Shown here piece after piece: positions 54,819 to 63,358 of a stretch of 64,000 nt of DNA. The notes below the pieces were generated by a model. The model worked only from the letters and a program-made list of their open reading frames with translations. It was not told where the DNA came from and searched no databases. A program made the translations under genes and the position numbers. Positions within the stretch are counted from its first letter, which is position 1. Every line of letters begins with the position of its first letter. Origin of the DNA: DAOTYH01 sp034435015 (GTDB taxonomy: Bacteria > Chloroflexota > Anaerolineae > Aggregatilineales > UBA3940); the NCBI GenBank assembly GCA_034435015.1, contig DAOTYH010000069.1:1-64000 (forward strand). The letters run 5' to 3'.

Positions 54819-56476
54819 GGATTGGTGATCCCTTCCAATTCAGATTCAACCGGGCGTGTCCCCAGCCCCAAGAAGCCTAGAACAGCCCGCCACAGCCGTT
54901 CACCAAACGAGAGGCTGTTGTCATTCCCTGCATCGGCTTGAGCCGGTCTGGCTCCCCTCTCCGTGCTGAAGAGAGCGCCCTCGTTGACCTCGAAGGTCAG
55001 CGTGTGAGTGACAACCTGGGGCTGTTGGAAAGAGTCAAGGTAGTTGACACGGACCTCAACGACAGCCGTGCCGGCATGGAGCGCTTCTGCCTGTGCCACC
55101 AGCGAGCCGGACGTGCCGCCGTCCAGCGGGCCGACATAAAGCGAGCCGTCGGTGATGGCCAGATCGTCGCTGACGACCTCAATCGTGCTGACGTTGATCA
55201 TACTGCGCCCAATGTTGATCACTTCAACCGGAATCTCAAATGTGTCGCCGACTGTAATCGTCTCCGGCACAGCATCGAACAGGCGAATCTCAAAATAGGG
55301 GACAGCGATCACCTGAAGGCTGATCGTCTCCACTTCGTTATGGTGGACGCCGTAGGCGTCGTTGTATTCCAGGCTGACGTTCAAAGCAACCAGGCCGGCC
55401 TGCGCATTGCCATCCACGATCAGGTCGAAGCCGAGGGGAATGCGCGTCGAAGCATCAATCTGCTCCACATAGCGGACGTTACTGCTTCCCAGCGGCGCCA
55501 GCGGCCCCAGCGCGGCGGCGTTCTCGCCCAGCCGCACAATGACCTGCTTGGCCGGGCCGCCGCCGACGTTGACCAGCTCCAGATTGAGGCGGAAGGTCGA
55601 GCCGGGCGAAATGGTGGCCGGATCGGTCGAGTAGCGTTCGATCAGCAGGCGCGGCGTGCGGGCAACGGCCCCGCTCATCTCAATCGGGACGCTCTGCTGA
55701 GACTGATACATGCCGCCGCTTGGGCTGGTGTACTCAACGGTGAAGTCCTGCGTCACGCGCTCTCCCGGCGACTGGATGAGCACCAAAGGGAGGGTAAGTG
55801 AGGCAGTCTCGTTGACCTTGATCGCCCCTTCAAGCGGGAAGGCACTACTGCCCTCCGCCGGGCTGAAGTACTGGCTTGGCCCCAAGTTGACGATCACGCC
55901 GGTAGCCCAGCGGTTACCGGTGTTGTGGAGCGTCAGAGTCAGCATCAGCCAGCCGGTCTCCGAGTCGACGGTGACAGACGAATCCTCGATCACAAGCTGG
56001 GGGCGGCCTGTATCCTGCCCGGTCGAAGGGGCCAGCCCTTTGACGTAGACGCCCACACTCCCGCTGGTAACAGCCTGCCCGCCCATGCCCCATTCATGGT
56101 GGTAGGTGAACTCAATTGGGATTGAGTAGTAACCGGTTGTCAGGGTGTTGGAAATACCAACCCTCAGGGTGGCAGTTCGTGTCTCGCCAATGCCGATGTG
56201 GCCAAAACGCGGCCCCGGCTCCAGCCCAACGAATGTGCCGCCCTGTCCGATGTTGACTGTCACCTCGTTAGCGCCAAATGTGCCAATGTTGGTGAAGGTG
56301 ATGGTCAGGTCAAACTCCATGCCGCGCTGGAGTTCAGCAGGGTCAGTAGACCAGCTATCAATGTTGAAGGCTGGTGTGCCGCCCTGGGCGTAGGCTGGAG
56401 CCGCCCCCGCCGTTAGAGAGACGGCCAGCAGTAACCCTGCCAGCGCCAGACTTTTAAGAACCACTGCCCTCTTCAT
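54815..56476 (-). CDS. Secreted CARDB/NEW3-like beta-sandwich protein
   Basis: Exported protein of 553 residues with a clear signal peptide (cleavage likely after AYA, about residue 30). The rest is a series of three to four Ig-like CARDB/NEW3 repeats (FNIDSWSTDPAELQRG, RLLIERYSTDPATISPG, YFEIRLFDAVPETITVG each start a repeat). No C-terminal anchor is clear. The frame is open further upstream, but the ATG at 56476 has a GGGAGA site 6 bases ahead and starts the signal peptide. Lying between a MacB-type ATPase and the FtsX permease, it is probably the extracytoplasmic partner of that transporter. Confidence 0.9.
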   Translation of the reverse strand: MKRAVVLKSLALAGLLLAVSLTAGAAPAYAQGGTPAFNIDSWSTDPAELQRGMEFDLTITFTNIGTFGANEVTVNIGQGGTFVGLEPGPRFGHIGIGETRTATLRVGISNTLTTGYYSIPIEFTYHHEWGMGGQAVTSGSVGVYVKGLAPSTGQDTGRPQLVIEDSSVTVDSETGWLMLTLTLHNTGNRWATGVIVNLGPSQYFSPAEGSSAFPLEGAIKVNETASLTLPLVLIQSPGERVTQDFTVEYTSPSGGMYQSQQSVPIEMSGAVARTPRLLIERYSTDPATISPGSTFRLNLELVNVGGGPAKQVIVRLGENAAALGPLAPLGSSNVRYVEQIDASTRIPLGFDLIVDGNAQAGLVALNVSLEYNDAYGVHHNEVETISLQVIAVPYFEIRLFDAVPETITVGDTFEIPVEVINIGRSMINVSTIEVVSDDLAITDGSLYVGPLDGGTSGSLVAQAEALHAGTAVVEVRVNYLDSFQQPQVVTHTLTFEVNEGALFSTERGARPAQADAGNDNSLSFGERLWRAVLGFLGLGTRPVESELEGITNP

Positions 56477-56513
56477 ACTCGCTCTCCCGTCCAAGAATGT
56501 GGGAATTGATCCG

Positions 56514-57212
56514 CTACAGCGGCGCAATTTCCTCGCTGACAATGCACCCGTCCAGCATGTGGACGGTGCGTGTGGCATGTGCACTGATGCGCGGATCGTG
56601 TGTCACGATGACGATAGTCTGCCCCAGCCGGTTCAGCCCGCTGAGCAGAATCATGATCTCTTCGCCGGTTTTGGTATCAAGGTTGCCGGTCGGCTCATCG
56701 CCCAGCACGATCTGCGGAGCATTGACCAGTGCACGGGCCAGCGCGACACGTTGTTGCTGGCCGCCTGACAGCTCAGTGGGTTTATGATGCATCCGGTCGC
56801 CCAACCCGACCTGCTCCAGAAGCTCCATGGCCCGCCTGCGGCGCTCGGCTACCGGTGTGCCGGCGAAGATCATGGGGAACTCCACGTTCTCCAAGGCTGT
56901 CATGGTCGGGATGAGATTGAAGGTCTGAAAGACAAAGCCGACCTTCTGCCGCCGGTAATGTGCCAGTGCATTGGCGTCGAGACGCTCAATCTGCAAACCA
57001 TCCACAGTGATACTGCCTTCGTCGGGTCTATCCAATCCGCCCAGTACGTTGAGCAGGGTGGTCTTGCCACTGCCGCTTGGCCCCATCAGGCACAGAAGCT
57101 CGCCGCGCTGGATGTCCAGATCGATCCCATCGAGCGCCCGAATGATTGTGTCCCCCAGGCGGAAGCGCCGTTTCAAGCCGCGAAGTGCAATGAAAGCTGG
57201 CTGATCAGACAT
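56514..57212 (-). CDS. MacB/LolD-type ABC transporter ATP-binding protein
   Basis: ATPase of 232 residues with Walker A GPSGSGKTT, signature LSGGQQQRVALARAL and Walker B IVLGDEPTG, typical of the MacB/LolD/FtsE group that pairs with FtsX-fold permeases. The ATG at 57212 sits 5 bases past the stop of the Yip1 gene; a TTG at 57221 would overlap it. The permease partner is two genes downstream (53502). Confidence 0.95.
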   Translation of the reverse strand: MSDQPAFIALRGLKRRFRLGDTIIRALDGIDLDIQRGELLCLMGPSGSGKTTLLNVLGGLDRPDEGSITVDGLQIERLDANALAHYRRQKVGFVFQTFNLIPTMTALENVEFPMIFAGTPVAERRRRAMELLEQVGLGDRMHHKPTELSGGQQQRVALARALVNAPQIVLGDEPTGNLDTKTGEEIMILLSGLNRLGQTIVIVTHDPRISAHATRTVHMLDGCIVSEEIAPL

Positions 57213-57217
57213 ATCTC

Positions 57218-58003
57218 TCAAGCCCCAGTAAAAGCTCTGCTGATAGATGCCATGATAGCCGTATATCCCAGCGTGATGATGACAACCAACGCCCAGTAGA
57301 TGAATGCCACAAAGGCGCTCTTGACACGGTTGAGTTGCGCAGTCGCTGACACGCCCAGCCCGATCAGCACCAGACTCCAGACCAGATAAATGTCAATCCC
57401 CTGCAAAAAAGCCAGCAGGACAGGCGGCATCGCGCTTGCCTCAGCGCTGGTAAACATGAAGCCCAGACCGGGTGAGGGCAGGCTGCCGGTCACCAGAATA
57501 ACTATCCCGGCCACAAGACTGCGTACCGCGTCGGGGAAGGTTGTCCAGACGGCCATACGCCAGACCTGCTTGAAGCTGGAATGCCCGCCCAGCGCCAGCC
57601 CGACCAGAAACAGCACACCGGCACGCACGAGATACCCGATCAGAGTGCCGACCGCCCCCCCAACCAGCCCGATTGCGCCCAGCACAGCTTGAGAGGAGGC
57701 GATGTTCTGGGCCTGCTGTACCTGTGCCTGCTGATCGGCGGGAAGCTGGGAGGTATCGGTGCCGCCCATCTGGGCGGCCATAGCGGCGCGGGCGATCTCG
57801 GCCTCGATGGGGACGCTGGCTACTGTTACCAGCAACAGCGTCAGCAAGGCGATCACGAACATCAGCCACCAGTACCCGTGACGGGCTTCGCGCATCCGCT
57901 GGAAGGTGCGGTACGGGCGGGTGATCACGCCCAACAGAATCTCAAGCGGACTGAGGGTCTCGGTTTCAACAGGTAGCGCTTCGACTTCGATTGCTTCACT
58001 CAT
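57218..58003 (-). CDS. Yip1-domain integral membrane protein
   Basis: Membrane protein of 261 residues with about five hydrophobic helices (around 45-65, 105-130, 130-150, 175-195 and 225-255). The N-terminal motif ITRPYRTFQRMRE and the LARAGVLF-type helices fit the bacterial Yip1 family. Function in bacteria is unknown; it is often found beside ABC transporters. First gene of the operon; the ATG at 58003 follows AAGG by 8 bases, and the frame opens at 58024. The ATPase start lies 5 bases after its stop. Confidence 0.88.
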   Translation of the reverse strand: MSEAIEVEALPVETETLSPLEILLGVITRPYRTFQRMREARHGYWWLMFVIALLTLLLVTVASVPIEAEIARAAMAAQMGGTDTSQLPADQQAQVQQAQNIASSQAVLGAIGLVGGAVGTLIGYLVRAGVLFLVGLALGGHSSFKQVWRMAVWTTFPDAVRSLVAGIVILVTGSLPSPGLGFMFTSAEASAMPPVLLAFLQGIDIYLVWSLVLIGLGVSATAQLNRVKSAFVAFIYWALVVIITLGYTAIMASISRAFTGA

Positions 58004-58090
58004 AGGTCCTGCCTTCGGTTGCATGAGTATCCTGAACGGATCAGCGATCTTAGTGTGCCGGCATCAGCTCGGCCTGTGTCATAAAGAACT

Positions 58091-58112
58091 ATAGAAATCA
58101 TTCTATATAGAA
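58091..58112. promoter_or_regulatory. AT-rich overlapping palindromes, candidate operator
   Basis: ATAGAA-ATCA-TTCTAT (58091-58106) overlaps the perfect 12-base palindrome TTCTATATAGAA (58101-58112), in AT-rich sequence unlike the GC-rich surroundings. It lies about 90 bases upstream of the Yip1 operon start, in the position of a promoter or repressor site. Confidence 0.4.
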
Positions 58113-58239
58113 TTATAACAACATATCATAAGGTCGTCAAGACGGCCTGCCGGCAGGCGCGGCGGTCTGCTTTTGGGTATCACAACGTGTCTACATGGAA
58201 TACGTAGATCGGCTTGCCAAGGTTGTAAGACGGACGGGG

Positions 58240-58884
58240 TTATTTCTCCCCCGTCCAGAAGGACAGGACTTCAAGGCCCGGATGGGAGCGTACCGCCTCC
58301 AGCAGGGTTTCCAGTGAAATCCCTTCTACCCGCAGGGTGAAGTTGGACCGTTCAGGGGTAGGGGCCGGATGAGAGGCAATAGAGTGGATGTTGCCGTTAA
58401 CCGCGGCGATGCGTCCGGCCAGCGCGGCAAGCTGTCCGGGGGCGTTATCTACCTGAACAGTCAGCCGCAGGGTCTGACTGCCGCCGCCCAGGATGGCGAC
58501 AAATTGCCGGAACAGGTCGGTGTCGGTGATGATGCCGACCAGATTGCCGTCTTTGATGACCGGCAGGCAGCCGATCCTGTGCCTGATCATCACAGAGGCC
58601 GCTTCTTCGAGCGGGAAGTCGGGCGTAGTGGTGATCAGGTTGCGTTTCATCACCTCTTTGACGCGCAGGAGCACACCGTCGCCGATGACGGCTTTGGGGG
58701 TCGGGGCGGCAGGTTTCGCCGTGCGCAGGTCGCGCTCTGAGACAAGGCCTACCAGATTGCCTTGCTCATCTACAACCGGCAGGTGGCGGAAGCGCCCGGC
58801 ACGCATGAGCGCAATAGCGGCCAGGTAGTCGCTGTCGGGGCGCACCGTGATCGGGTTGGGTGTCATGACCTCCTGCACCAGCAC
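58240..58884 (-). CDS. CBS-domain pair with ACT domain, AcuB-like
   Basis: Protein of 214 residues: two CBS domains (about 5-55 and 75-130; MTPNPITV and MKRNLITTTPDF starts, HLPVVDEQG and CLPVIKDGN cores) that form a Bateman module binding adenosyl ligands, then an ACT-like domain (about 140-210) that binds small ligands such as amino acids. Predicted cytoplasmic sensor; AcuB-type proteins have been linked to acetoin use, but that is a weak guide. GTG start at 58884 with AGGAGG 8 bases upstream. Divergent from the ABC transporter genes at 59084. Confidence 0.92.
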   Translation of the reverse strand: MLVQEVMTPNPITVRPDSDYLAAIALMRAGRFRHLPVVDEQGNLVGLVSERDLRTAKPAAPTPKAVIGDGVLLRVKEVMKRNLITTTPDFPLEEAASVMIRHRIGCLPVIKDGNLVGIITDTDLFRQFVAILGGGSQTLRLTVQVDNAPGQLAALAGRIAAVNGNIHSIASHPAPTPERSNFTLRVEGISLETLLEAVRSHPGLEVLSFWTGEK

Positions 58885-58998
58885 GGCTGTTTCCTCCTCA
58901 CCTCAAGAAGCCATCATGCCGATTATACGGCAAGGGGGGCGGGAAATAAAGCACGAAAGAAAACAAGACGGCTCAGCCCTGGCCGGCAGAGGCAAAAT

Positions 58999-59027
58999 TT
59001 GCACTTTTTGTACAAACTTTGTATAGT
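58999..59027 (+). promoter_or_regulatory. Promoter of the DrrAB-type ABC operon with a palindrome in the spacer
   Basis: TTGCAC, exactly 17 bases and TATAGT, the best promoter match in the window, about 57 bases upstream of the ATG at 59084. The spacer holds the perfect palindrome TTTGTACAAA (59007-59016), well placed for a repressor or activator. Confidence 0.65.
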
Positions 59028-59083
59028 TTATGTGTAGCTTGGGCGGCGGAATGCTGAAGACCTGTTGTATAGGAGAATAAAGG

Positions 59084-60049
59084 ATGTCCACCCGTGAGAT
59101 CGTAGTCGAGAACCTGACCAAGTATTACCCCGGTGATGTCCGTGCCGTAGACGGCGTGAATTTCACAGTCAAGGCTGGCAGTATTTTTGGCTTTCTAGGT
59201 CCGAACGGCGCGGGCAAAAGCACCACCATCAAAATCCTGACTACGCTGGCTTTGCCTACCAGCGGAAGTGCCCGCGTAGGCGGCTTTGACGTTGTCTCAC
59301 AGGCCCGTGAGGTGCGGCGGATCGCAGGGGTGGCCCTGCAAGACATCGGCCTTGACCCGCTGATGAAGTCAGTCGAACTGCTCGCTTTGCAGGGGCAGTT
59401 GTTTGGCATGAGCCGCAAAGCCGCCGTGAAGCGTGCGCACGAACTGCTGGAGCTGGTCCGGCTGACCGACGCTGTCGGGCGGCGTGTTGGCACTTACAGC
59501 GGCGGCATGAGGCGGCGGCTTGATCTGGCTCTGTCGCTGGTACATCAGCCCGAAATCCTGTTCTTGGATGAGCCGACTACCGGCCTCGACCCGGCCAGCC
59601 GGCGTGACGTGTGGGAGGAGGTGCGCCGCCTCAACCGCGAGCTGGGCATGACGATCTTCCTGACCACCCAGTACCTTGAGGAGGCTGACAGGCTGGCCGA
59701 TGTAGTTGCCATCATTAACAAAGGTGTCATTGTTGCCGAGGGTTCACCTGCCCGCCTCAAGGCGGCGGTTGGCACTGAGTCGATCAACGTGGCCTTTGAC
59801 AGCCACGAGACCGCCGGGCGGGCTGGCGCTGTGCTGGCTGATATGGCTCAGCGTATCCAGACTGACCGCGACACACTGCGGCTGTACATGAGTCAGGCGG
59901 CACAGGCGATCCCGGCGGTAGTCAGCCGTCTCCAGCAGGCTGATCTCAGCCCGATCTCTCTGACGCTTACCCAGCCCACACTGGATGATGTGTTTCTGCA
60001 AGTCACCGGACAGCGCTTGCAGGCACAGGATGCGGCGCAGGCGGCCTAG
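59084..60049 (+). CDS. DrrA-type ABC transporter ATP-binding protein
   Basis: ATPase of 321 residues with Walker A GPNGAGKST, signature YSGGMRRRLDLAL, Walker B ILFLDEPTTGLD, and the C-terminal extension of the DrrA (daunorubicin-exporter) family. Pairs with the ABC-2 permease 40 bases downstream. Substrate is unknown; drug or lipid export is the family theme. Ribosome site AGGAG precedes the ATG at 59084. Confidence 0.96.
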   Translation: MSTREIVVENLTKYYPGDVRAVDGVNFTVKAGSIFGFLGPNGAGKSTTIKILTTLALPTSGSARVGGFDVVSQAREVRRIAGVALQDIGLDPLMKSVELLALQGQLFGMSRKAAVKRAHELLELVRLTDAVGRRVGTYSGGMRRRLDLALSLVHQPEILFLDEPTTGLDPASRRDVWEEVRRLNRELGMTIFLTTQYLEEADRLADVVAIINKGVIVAEGSPARLKAAVGTESINVAFDSHETAGRAGAVLADMAQRIQTDRDTLRLYMSQAAQAIPAVVSRLQQADLSPISLTLTQPTLDDVFLQVTGQRLQAQDAAQAA

Positions 60050-60089
60050 CAGGCTAAGAACCAACTGGAAAAAGAGAGGTACGGCAATT

Positions 60090-60923
60090 ATGGCAACACA
60101 GGTTTATACCCAGCAGACAATCCAATTAAAGGATGAAACATCCGGGCCGAAGGTATGGCTTCCCATGCAAATCGCGTTGCTGACATGGCGCAACTTGGTG
60201 ACGATCTTTCGCAAGCCGGAGGCACTGTTGCCGCCGGTAGCGATCAGTGTCTTCTTCCTCATCATCTACCGTTCGACGCTGGGACGGGCGGCAGGTTACA
60301 TCCCAGATATTGGCGGCAGTTATTTGGGGTTTATTCTGCCGCTGTCTATTGTCAGTTCATCCCTGTCAGGGGCAGGCGTGGCCGCCCAGAATCTGGTACG
60401 TGATATCGAGAAGGGGTACTTTGACAAGCTCCTGCTGACTCCGGTCAGCCGGTCGGCGCTGTTGCTGGGGCCGATTCTGGCCGGTGCGGTGATCCTTGGC
60501 CTGCAGGCCAGTATTGTGACGGGCGTTGGATTAGCTATGGGCCTGCAACCTGCTACCGGCCTGCCCGGCCTTCTGGCTGTGATCGGGCTGGCCGTACTGC
60601 TTGGTACAGGCTTTGCCGGCTTCACCGTCTCGGCGGCGCTGGGGAGCGGCAATGCGGCGGCCACGCAGGGGGCCAGTTTTATCTTCTTCCCGCTCACTTT
60701 TCTGGCCCCTACCTTTGTTCCGCTGAATCTGCTGGACGGCTGGCTCAGGACGGCGGCGACCGTTAACCCGATCACGTATGTCATCGAGGCCATGCGGGCG
60801 CTGATCAACACCGGCTGGGATGGCGCGGCGCTGGGAAAGGGTGTGCTGGCCTGTCTGATTCTGGCAACGGCGATGTACGTTCTAGCCTTCTATGCCCTGC
60901 GGGTGCGCACCCGACGCACGTAG
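60090..60923 (+). CDS. ABC-2 type (DrrB-like) permease
   Basis: Membrane protein of 277 residues with about six helices, ABC-2 type. The N-terminal 20 residues are hydrophilic; the segment RDIEKGYFDKLLLTPVSR is the usual cytoplasmic coupling motif. The frame is open to 59985 inside the ATPase gene, but the ATG at 60090 has GAGAGG 10 bases ahead. Forms an exporter with the ATPase at 59084. Confidence 0.95.
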   Translation: MATQVYTQQTIQLKDETSGPKVWLPMQIALLTWRNLVTIFRKPEALLPPVAISVFFLIIYRSTLGRAAGYIPDIGGSYLGFILPLSIVSSSLSGAGVAAQNLVRDIEKGYFDKLLLTPVSRSALLLGPILAGAVILGLQASIVTGVGLAMGLQPATGLPGLLAVIGLAVLLGTGFAGFTVSAALGSGNAAATQGASFIFFPLTFLAPTFVPLNLLDGWLRTAATVNPITYVIEAMRALINTGWDGAALGKGVLACLILATAMYVLAFYALRVRTRRT

Positions 60924-60956
60924 TCTCAGCTAACATACATCCTTAGATCGTCGGGG

Positions 60957-60983
60957 CGACCGCCGGCCTATGGCTGACGGTCG
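60957..60983 (+). other. Weak stem-loop after the ABC operon
   Basis: CGACCG (60957-60962) pairs with CGGTCG (60978-60983), then TTCTTC. It could be a weak terminator; the stem is short and the T tract is interrupted. Confidence 0.3.
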
Positions 60984-61109
60984 TTCTTCGGTCTGAAGGA
61001 GAGGGTAGCTGAATCGGTCTGCCCTCATGTCTGCTTGCCTCCGGATGACCTGATCAATACACTGAAGGGGACATAATCAGTATCCTGATCAGGCATGAAC
61101 GGGGGGAAT

Positions 61110-61355
61110 ATGCGCCCAACGGTGCGGGAGGGGACCATTGTCCTGCGTGTGTGGGATAAGGGGCTGACTGAGTTTCAGCAGTCTTTCACTACCATGGATG
61201 AGCTGTTCGACCTGTGTCTGCGTGCCGGCGACCCGGCCGTCGTGGATCGGGTTATTTTGCGCGGGACGGATGAGCAGGGTGAGATGCGCACCCTGATCTT
61301 CACCTTTCAGTCTGTATCCGGTGTAGAGGGCGGAACACCGTTAGAGCAGGGCTGA
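61110..61355 (+). CDS. Small hypothetical protein
   Basis: Predicted soluble protein of 81 residues with no family I recognise: a mixed alpha/beta profile (TIVLRVWDKG, TMDELFDLCLRAG, RTLIFTFQSV). The ATG at 61110 follows a GGGGGG site; an ATG at 61095 is in frame but lacks a well-spaced site. It lies alone, 171 bases after the ABC permease, and stops one base before the convergent kinase gene. Real-gene status rests on coding length and a ribosome site only. Confidence 0.55.
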   Translation: MRPTVREGTIVLRVWDKGLTEFQQSFTTMDELFDLCLRAGDPAVVDRVILRGTDEQGEMRTLIFTFQSVSGVEGGTPLEQG

Positions 61356-61356
61356 G

Positions 61357-62682
61357 CTACTCTGGCAGGGGGCCTGTTCCCTCGATGGGGGCTGAAGGCA
61401 GTGTGCCGGTTGAGCGGGGGTGTGCCAGCGGGAGGGCAAGTGTGAAAGTGCTCCCCTGCCCCAGGCCGGCACTCTCGGCCCAGATGCGCCCCCCCTGCCG
61501 TTCGATGATCGCTTTGGCGATGCTCAACCCCAGCCCCAGCCCGCCCTGATGCCGGGTCAGGGGGTCTTCTACCTGATAGAATTGTTCGAAGATGCGTTCT
61601 AACTGATCAGGCCGCATACCGACGCCGTTATCTCGTACCTCAACCCATACCTCTCTGGGCCGCTCTTCAACTGAGATCACGATCTTGCCGCCGGCGGGCG
61701 TGAACTTGATCGCGTTGTTGACGATGTTGGTCAGTGCCAGCTCAGTCTTGCCGCGGTCAACCTTCACCTCGATGGGGTGGGGCGGGCGGTTGCACAGCAT
61801 GTCCTGTCCTTTGGCTTGAGCCAGCGAGATGGCATCGGTGTAGACGGCATCCAGAATCTCGTTCAGCATGACCGGCTGTAGTTTCAGCTCTGATTCGTCA
61901 ACTTGCACATAGCGCAGGTTGGTCATTCCCTCGATTAGATTGCGCATGTGCAGTGCACTGTTGAGGACAGCCTCCGCATGGGCGACGGCCTCCTGATCCT
62001 GTATATCCTCCTTCAAGAAGGAGGCATACCCCAGAATCATGGCCAGCGGGGTGCGCAATTCATGGGAGGCAATCGAGATGAAATCGTTCTTCAGCTTGTG
62101 TAACCTGTCAAGGTCTTCGTAGGCCTTATGCAGGGCGGCGATGAGCTGGGCGTTCTCAATGGCTACCGCCGCCTGAGAGGCCAGTATGGTGATGTGCCGT
62201 GTATCATCCTCGTCGAAACGCCCCTCGTGTTTGTTCAGCACTTCCAGCACCCCGACCAGCTTATCCTTAATCCGCATGGGGACACCCAAGATCGAGCGGG
62301 TGTAGAAATCTATCTTCTCATCTACCTGCCCGAAGTGGCGCGGGTCGCTGTGCGCATCGTCAATGATGAGGGCGCGGTTCTCCATGATGATCGTGCCGGC
62401 GATACTGCCCTCGATAGGCACAATCATCCCAATTAGGTTCTTGGCGGCTGAGCCGGTAGCGGCCGCAAAGCGTAACTCTCCGCTGTTTTTATCCACCAGC
62501 AGGATCGAGGCGGCCTCGGCGCCGGTGATCTCAGTAGCAGACTCCATGATGTACTGAAGGAGCGGCTGGAGCTTGAGCGTTGAGTTCATCACGAGGCTGA
62601 CCTCAACCAGGCGGTTGAGGGCGTTGATTTTACGTTCCAGCCCCAAGGGACTGGCTGTTAGTGGTGTTCCCTGAGCAGACAT
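61357..62682 (-). CDS. GAF-domain sensor histidine kinase
   Basis: Soluble kinase of 441 residues: GAF (about 25-175), HisKA with H-box SHELRTP (about 190-260) and HATPase (about 295-415, ending GLGLGLSIAKAI then GGRIWAES). Frame opens at a GTG at 62709; ATGs at 62697 and 62682 are possible, and the latter has GAGG 7 bases upstream. No adjacent regulator, so an orphan. Divergent from the deoxyribosyltransferase-like gene. Confidence 0.93.
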   Translation of the reverse strand: MSAQGTPLTASPLGLERKINALNRLVEVSLVMNSTLKLQPLLQYIMESATEITGAEAASILLVDKNSGELRFAAATGSAAKNLIGMIVPIEGSIAGTIIMENRALIIDDAHSDPRHFGQVDEKIDFYTRSILGVPMRIKDKLVGVLEVLNKHEGRFDEDDTRHITILASQAAVAIENAQLIAALHKAYEDLDRLHKLKNDFISIASHELRTPLAMILGYASFLKEDIQDQEAVAHAEAVLNSALHMRNLIEGMTNLRYVQVDESELKLQPVMLNEILDAVYTDAISLAQAKGQDMLCNRPPHPIEVKVDRGKTELALTNIVNNAIKFTPAGGKIVISVEERPREVWVEVRDNGVGMRPDQLERIFEQFYQVEDPLTRHQGGLGLGLSIAKAIIERQGGRIWAESAGLGQGSTFTLALPLAHPRSTGTLPSAPIEGTGPLPE

Positions 62683-62795
62683 GGCGCACCGCCTCATATG
62701 GCCTGACACAGCACGGGATGACCCTGTTGCAACTGTACATCACATTAGCAGGCGGCGCAATGGAGGTGAGTGTGAAAGTCAGCGGCTTGTGTCCC

Positions 62796-62824
62796 CTGTC
62801 AACCGTGCCGGTAAAAGATAAAAT
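62796..62824 (+). promoter_or_regulatory. Candidate promoter of the deoxyribosyltransferase-like gene
   Basis: CTGTCA, a 17-base spacer and TAAAAT, about 45 bases upstream of the ATG at 62870. Confidence 0.5.
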
Positions 62825-62869
62825 AGGGACCACAGCCATATCATCGAGGGCAAGGAGGAGAAACGACAT

Positions 62870-63307
62870 ATGCCAGTTCCCTATGTTTATGTGGCCGGCC
62901 CGCTCTTTAACTCTCATGAACGTGAATACATTGAACGGATTGCCGCCGCGCTGGAGGCCGCCGGTTACAGAACCTTTGTGCCGCACCGGGACGGCGATCA
63001 TCCCGCACCTGAAAACGAGACGCCGGAGGAGCGCTTTCACCGTATCTTCCACACCGACCTGAATGCCATGATACAGGCCGACTTTGCCACTGCCCTGTTG
63101 ACAGGCGCTGATACTGACTCAGGCACAGCCGCCGAAGTGGGCTGGATGGCCGCTATGGGGAAGCCGGTTTACGGCATTACAGATGACTTCCGTAAGCCGC
63201 TGAACATTATGCTGTGGGGCTTCTGCAGAGAGGGCAAACTAGTTGCCCGCACCATTGATGAGTTGATCGAAATGGTCAAGAAATATTCCCCAATCACGGA
63301 GAGTTGA
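62870..63307 (+). CDS. Nucleoside 2-deoxyribosyltransferase-like protein
   Basis: Protein of 145 residues with YVAGPLF near the N-terminus, DLNAMIQADFATALL and the characteristic DSGTAAEVGWMAAMGKPVYG segment, where E of the AEVG motif is the usual nucleophile. Members exchange nucleobases on deoxyribonucleosides or hydrolyse deoxynucleotides, a salvage role. AGGAGG precedes the ATG. It lies directly before tRNA-Sec. Confidence 0.92.
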   Translation: MPVPYVYVAGPLFNSHEREYIERIAAALEAAGYRTFVPHRDGDHPAPENETPEERFHRIFHTDLNAMIQADFATALLTGADTDSGTAAEVGWMAAMGKPVYGITDDFRKPLNIMLWGFCREGKLVARTIDELIEMVKKYSPITES

Positions 63308-63358
63308 AGCCGCACGCCCCGCATTGACTCCGCATCCATATCGGGCTATTCTTTACGT

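Noticed and set aside
58145..58158. Perfect 14-base palindrome GCCTGCCGGCAGGC as a recombination or restriction site
   Set aside because: The CTGCCGG core is frequent in this GC-rich window and it lies past the end of the CBS gene; probably just a weak hairpin.
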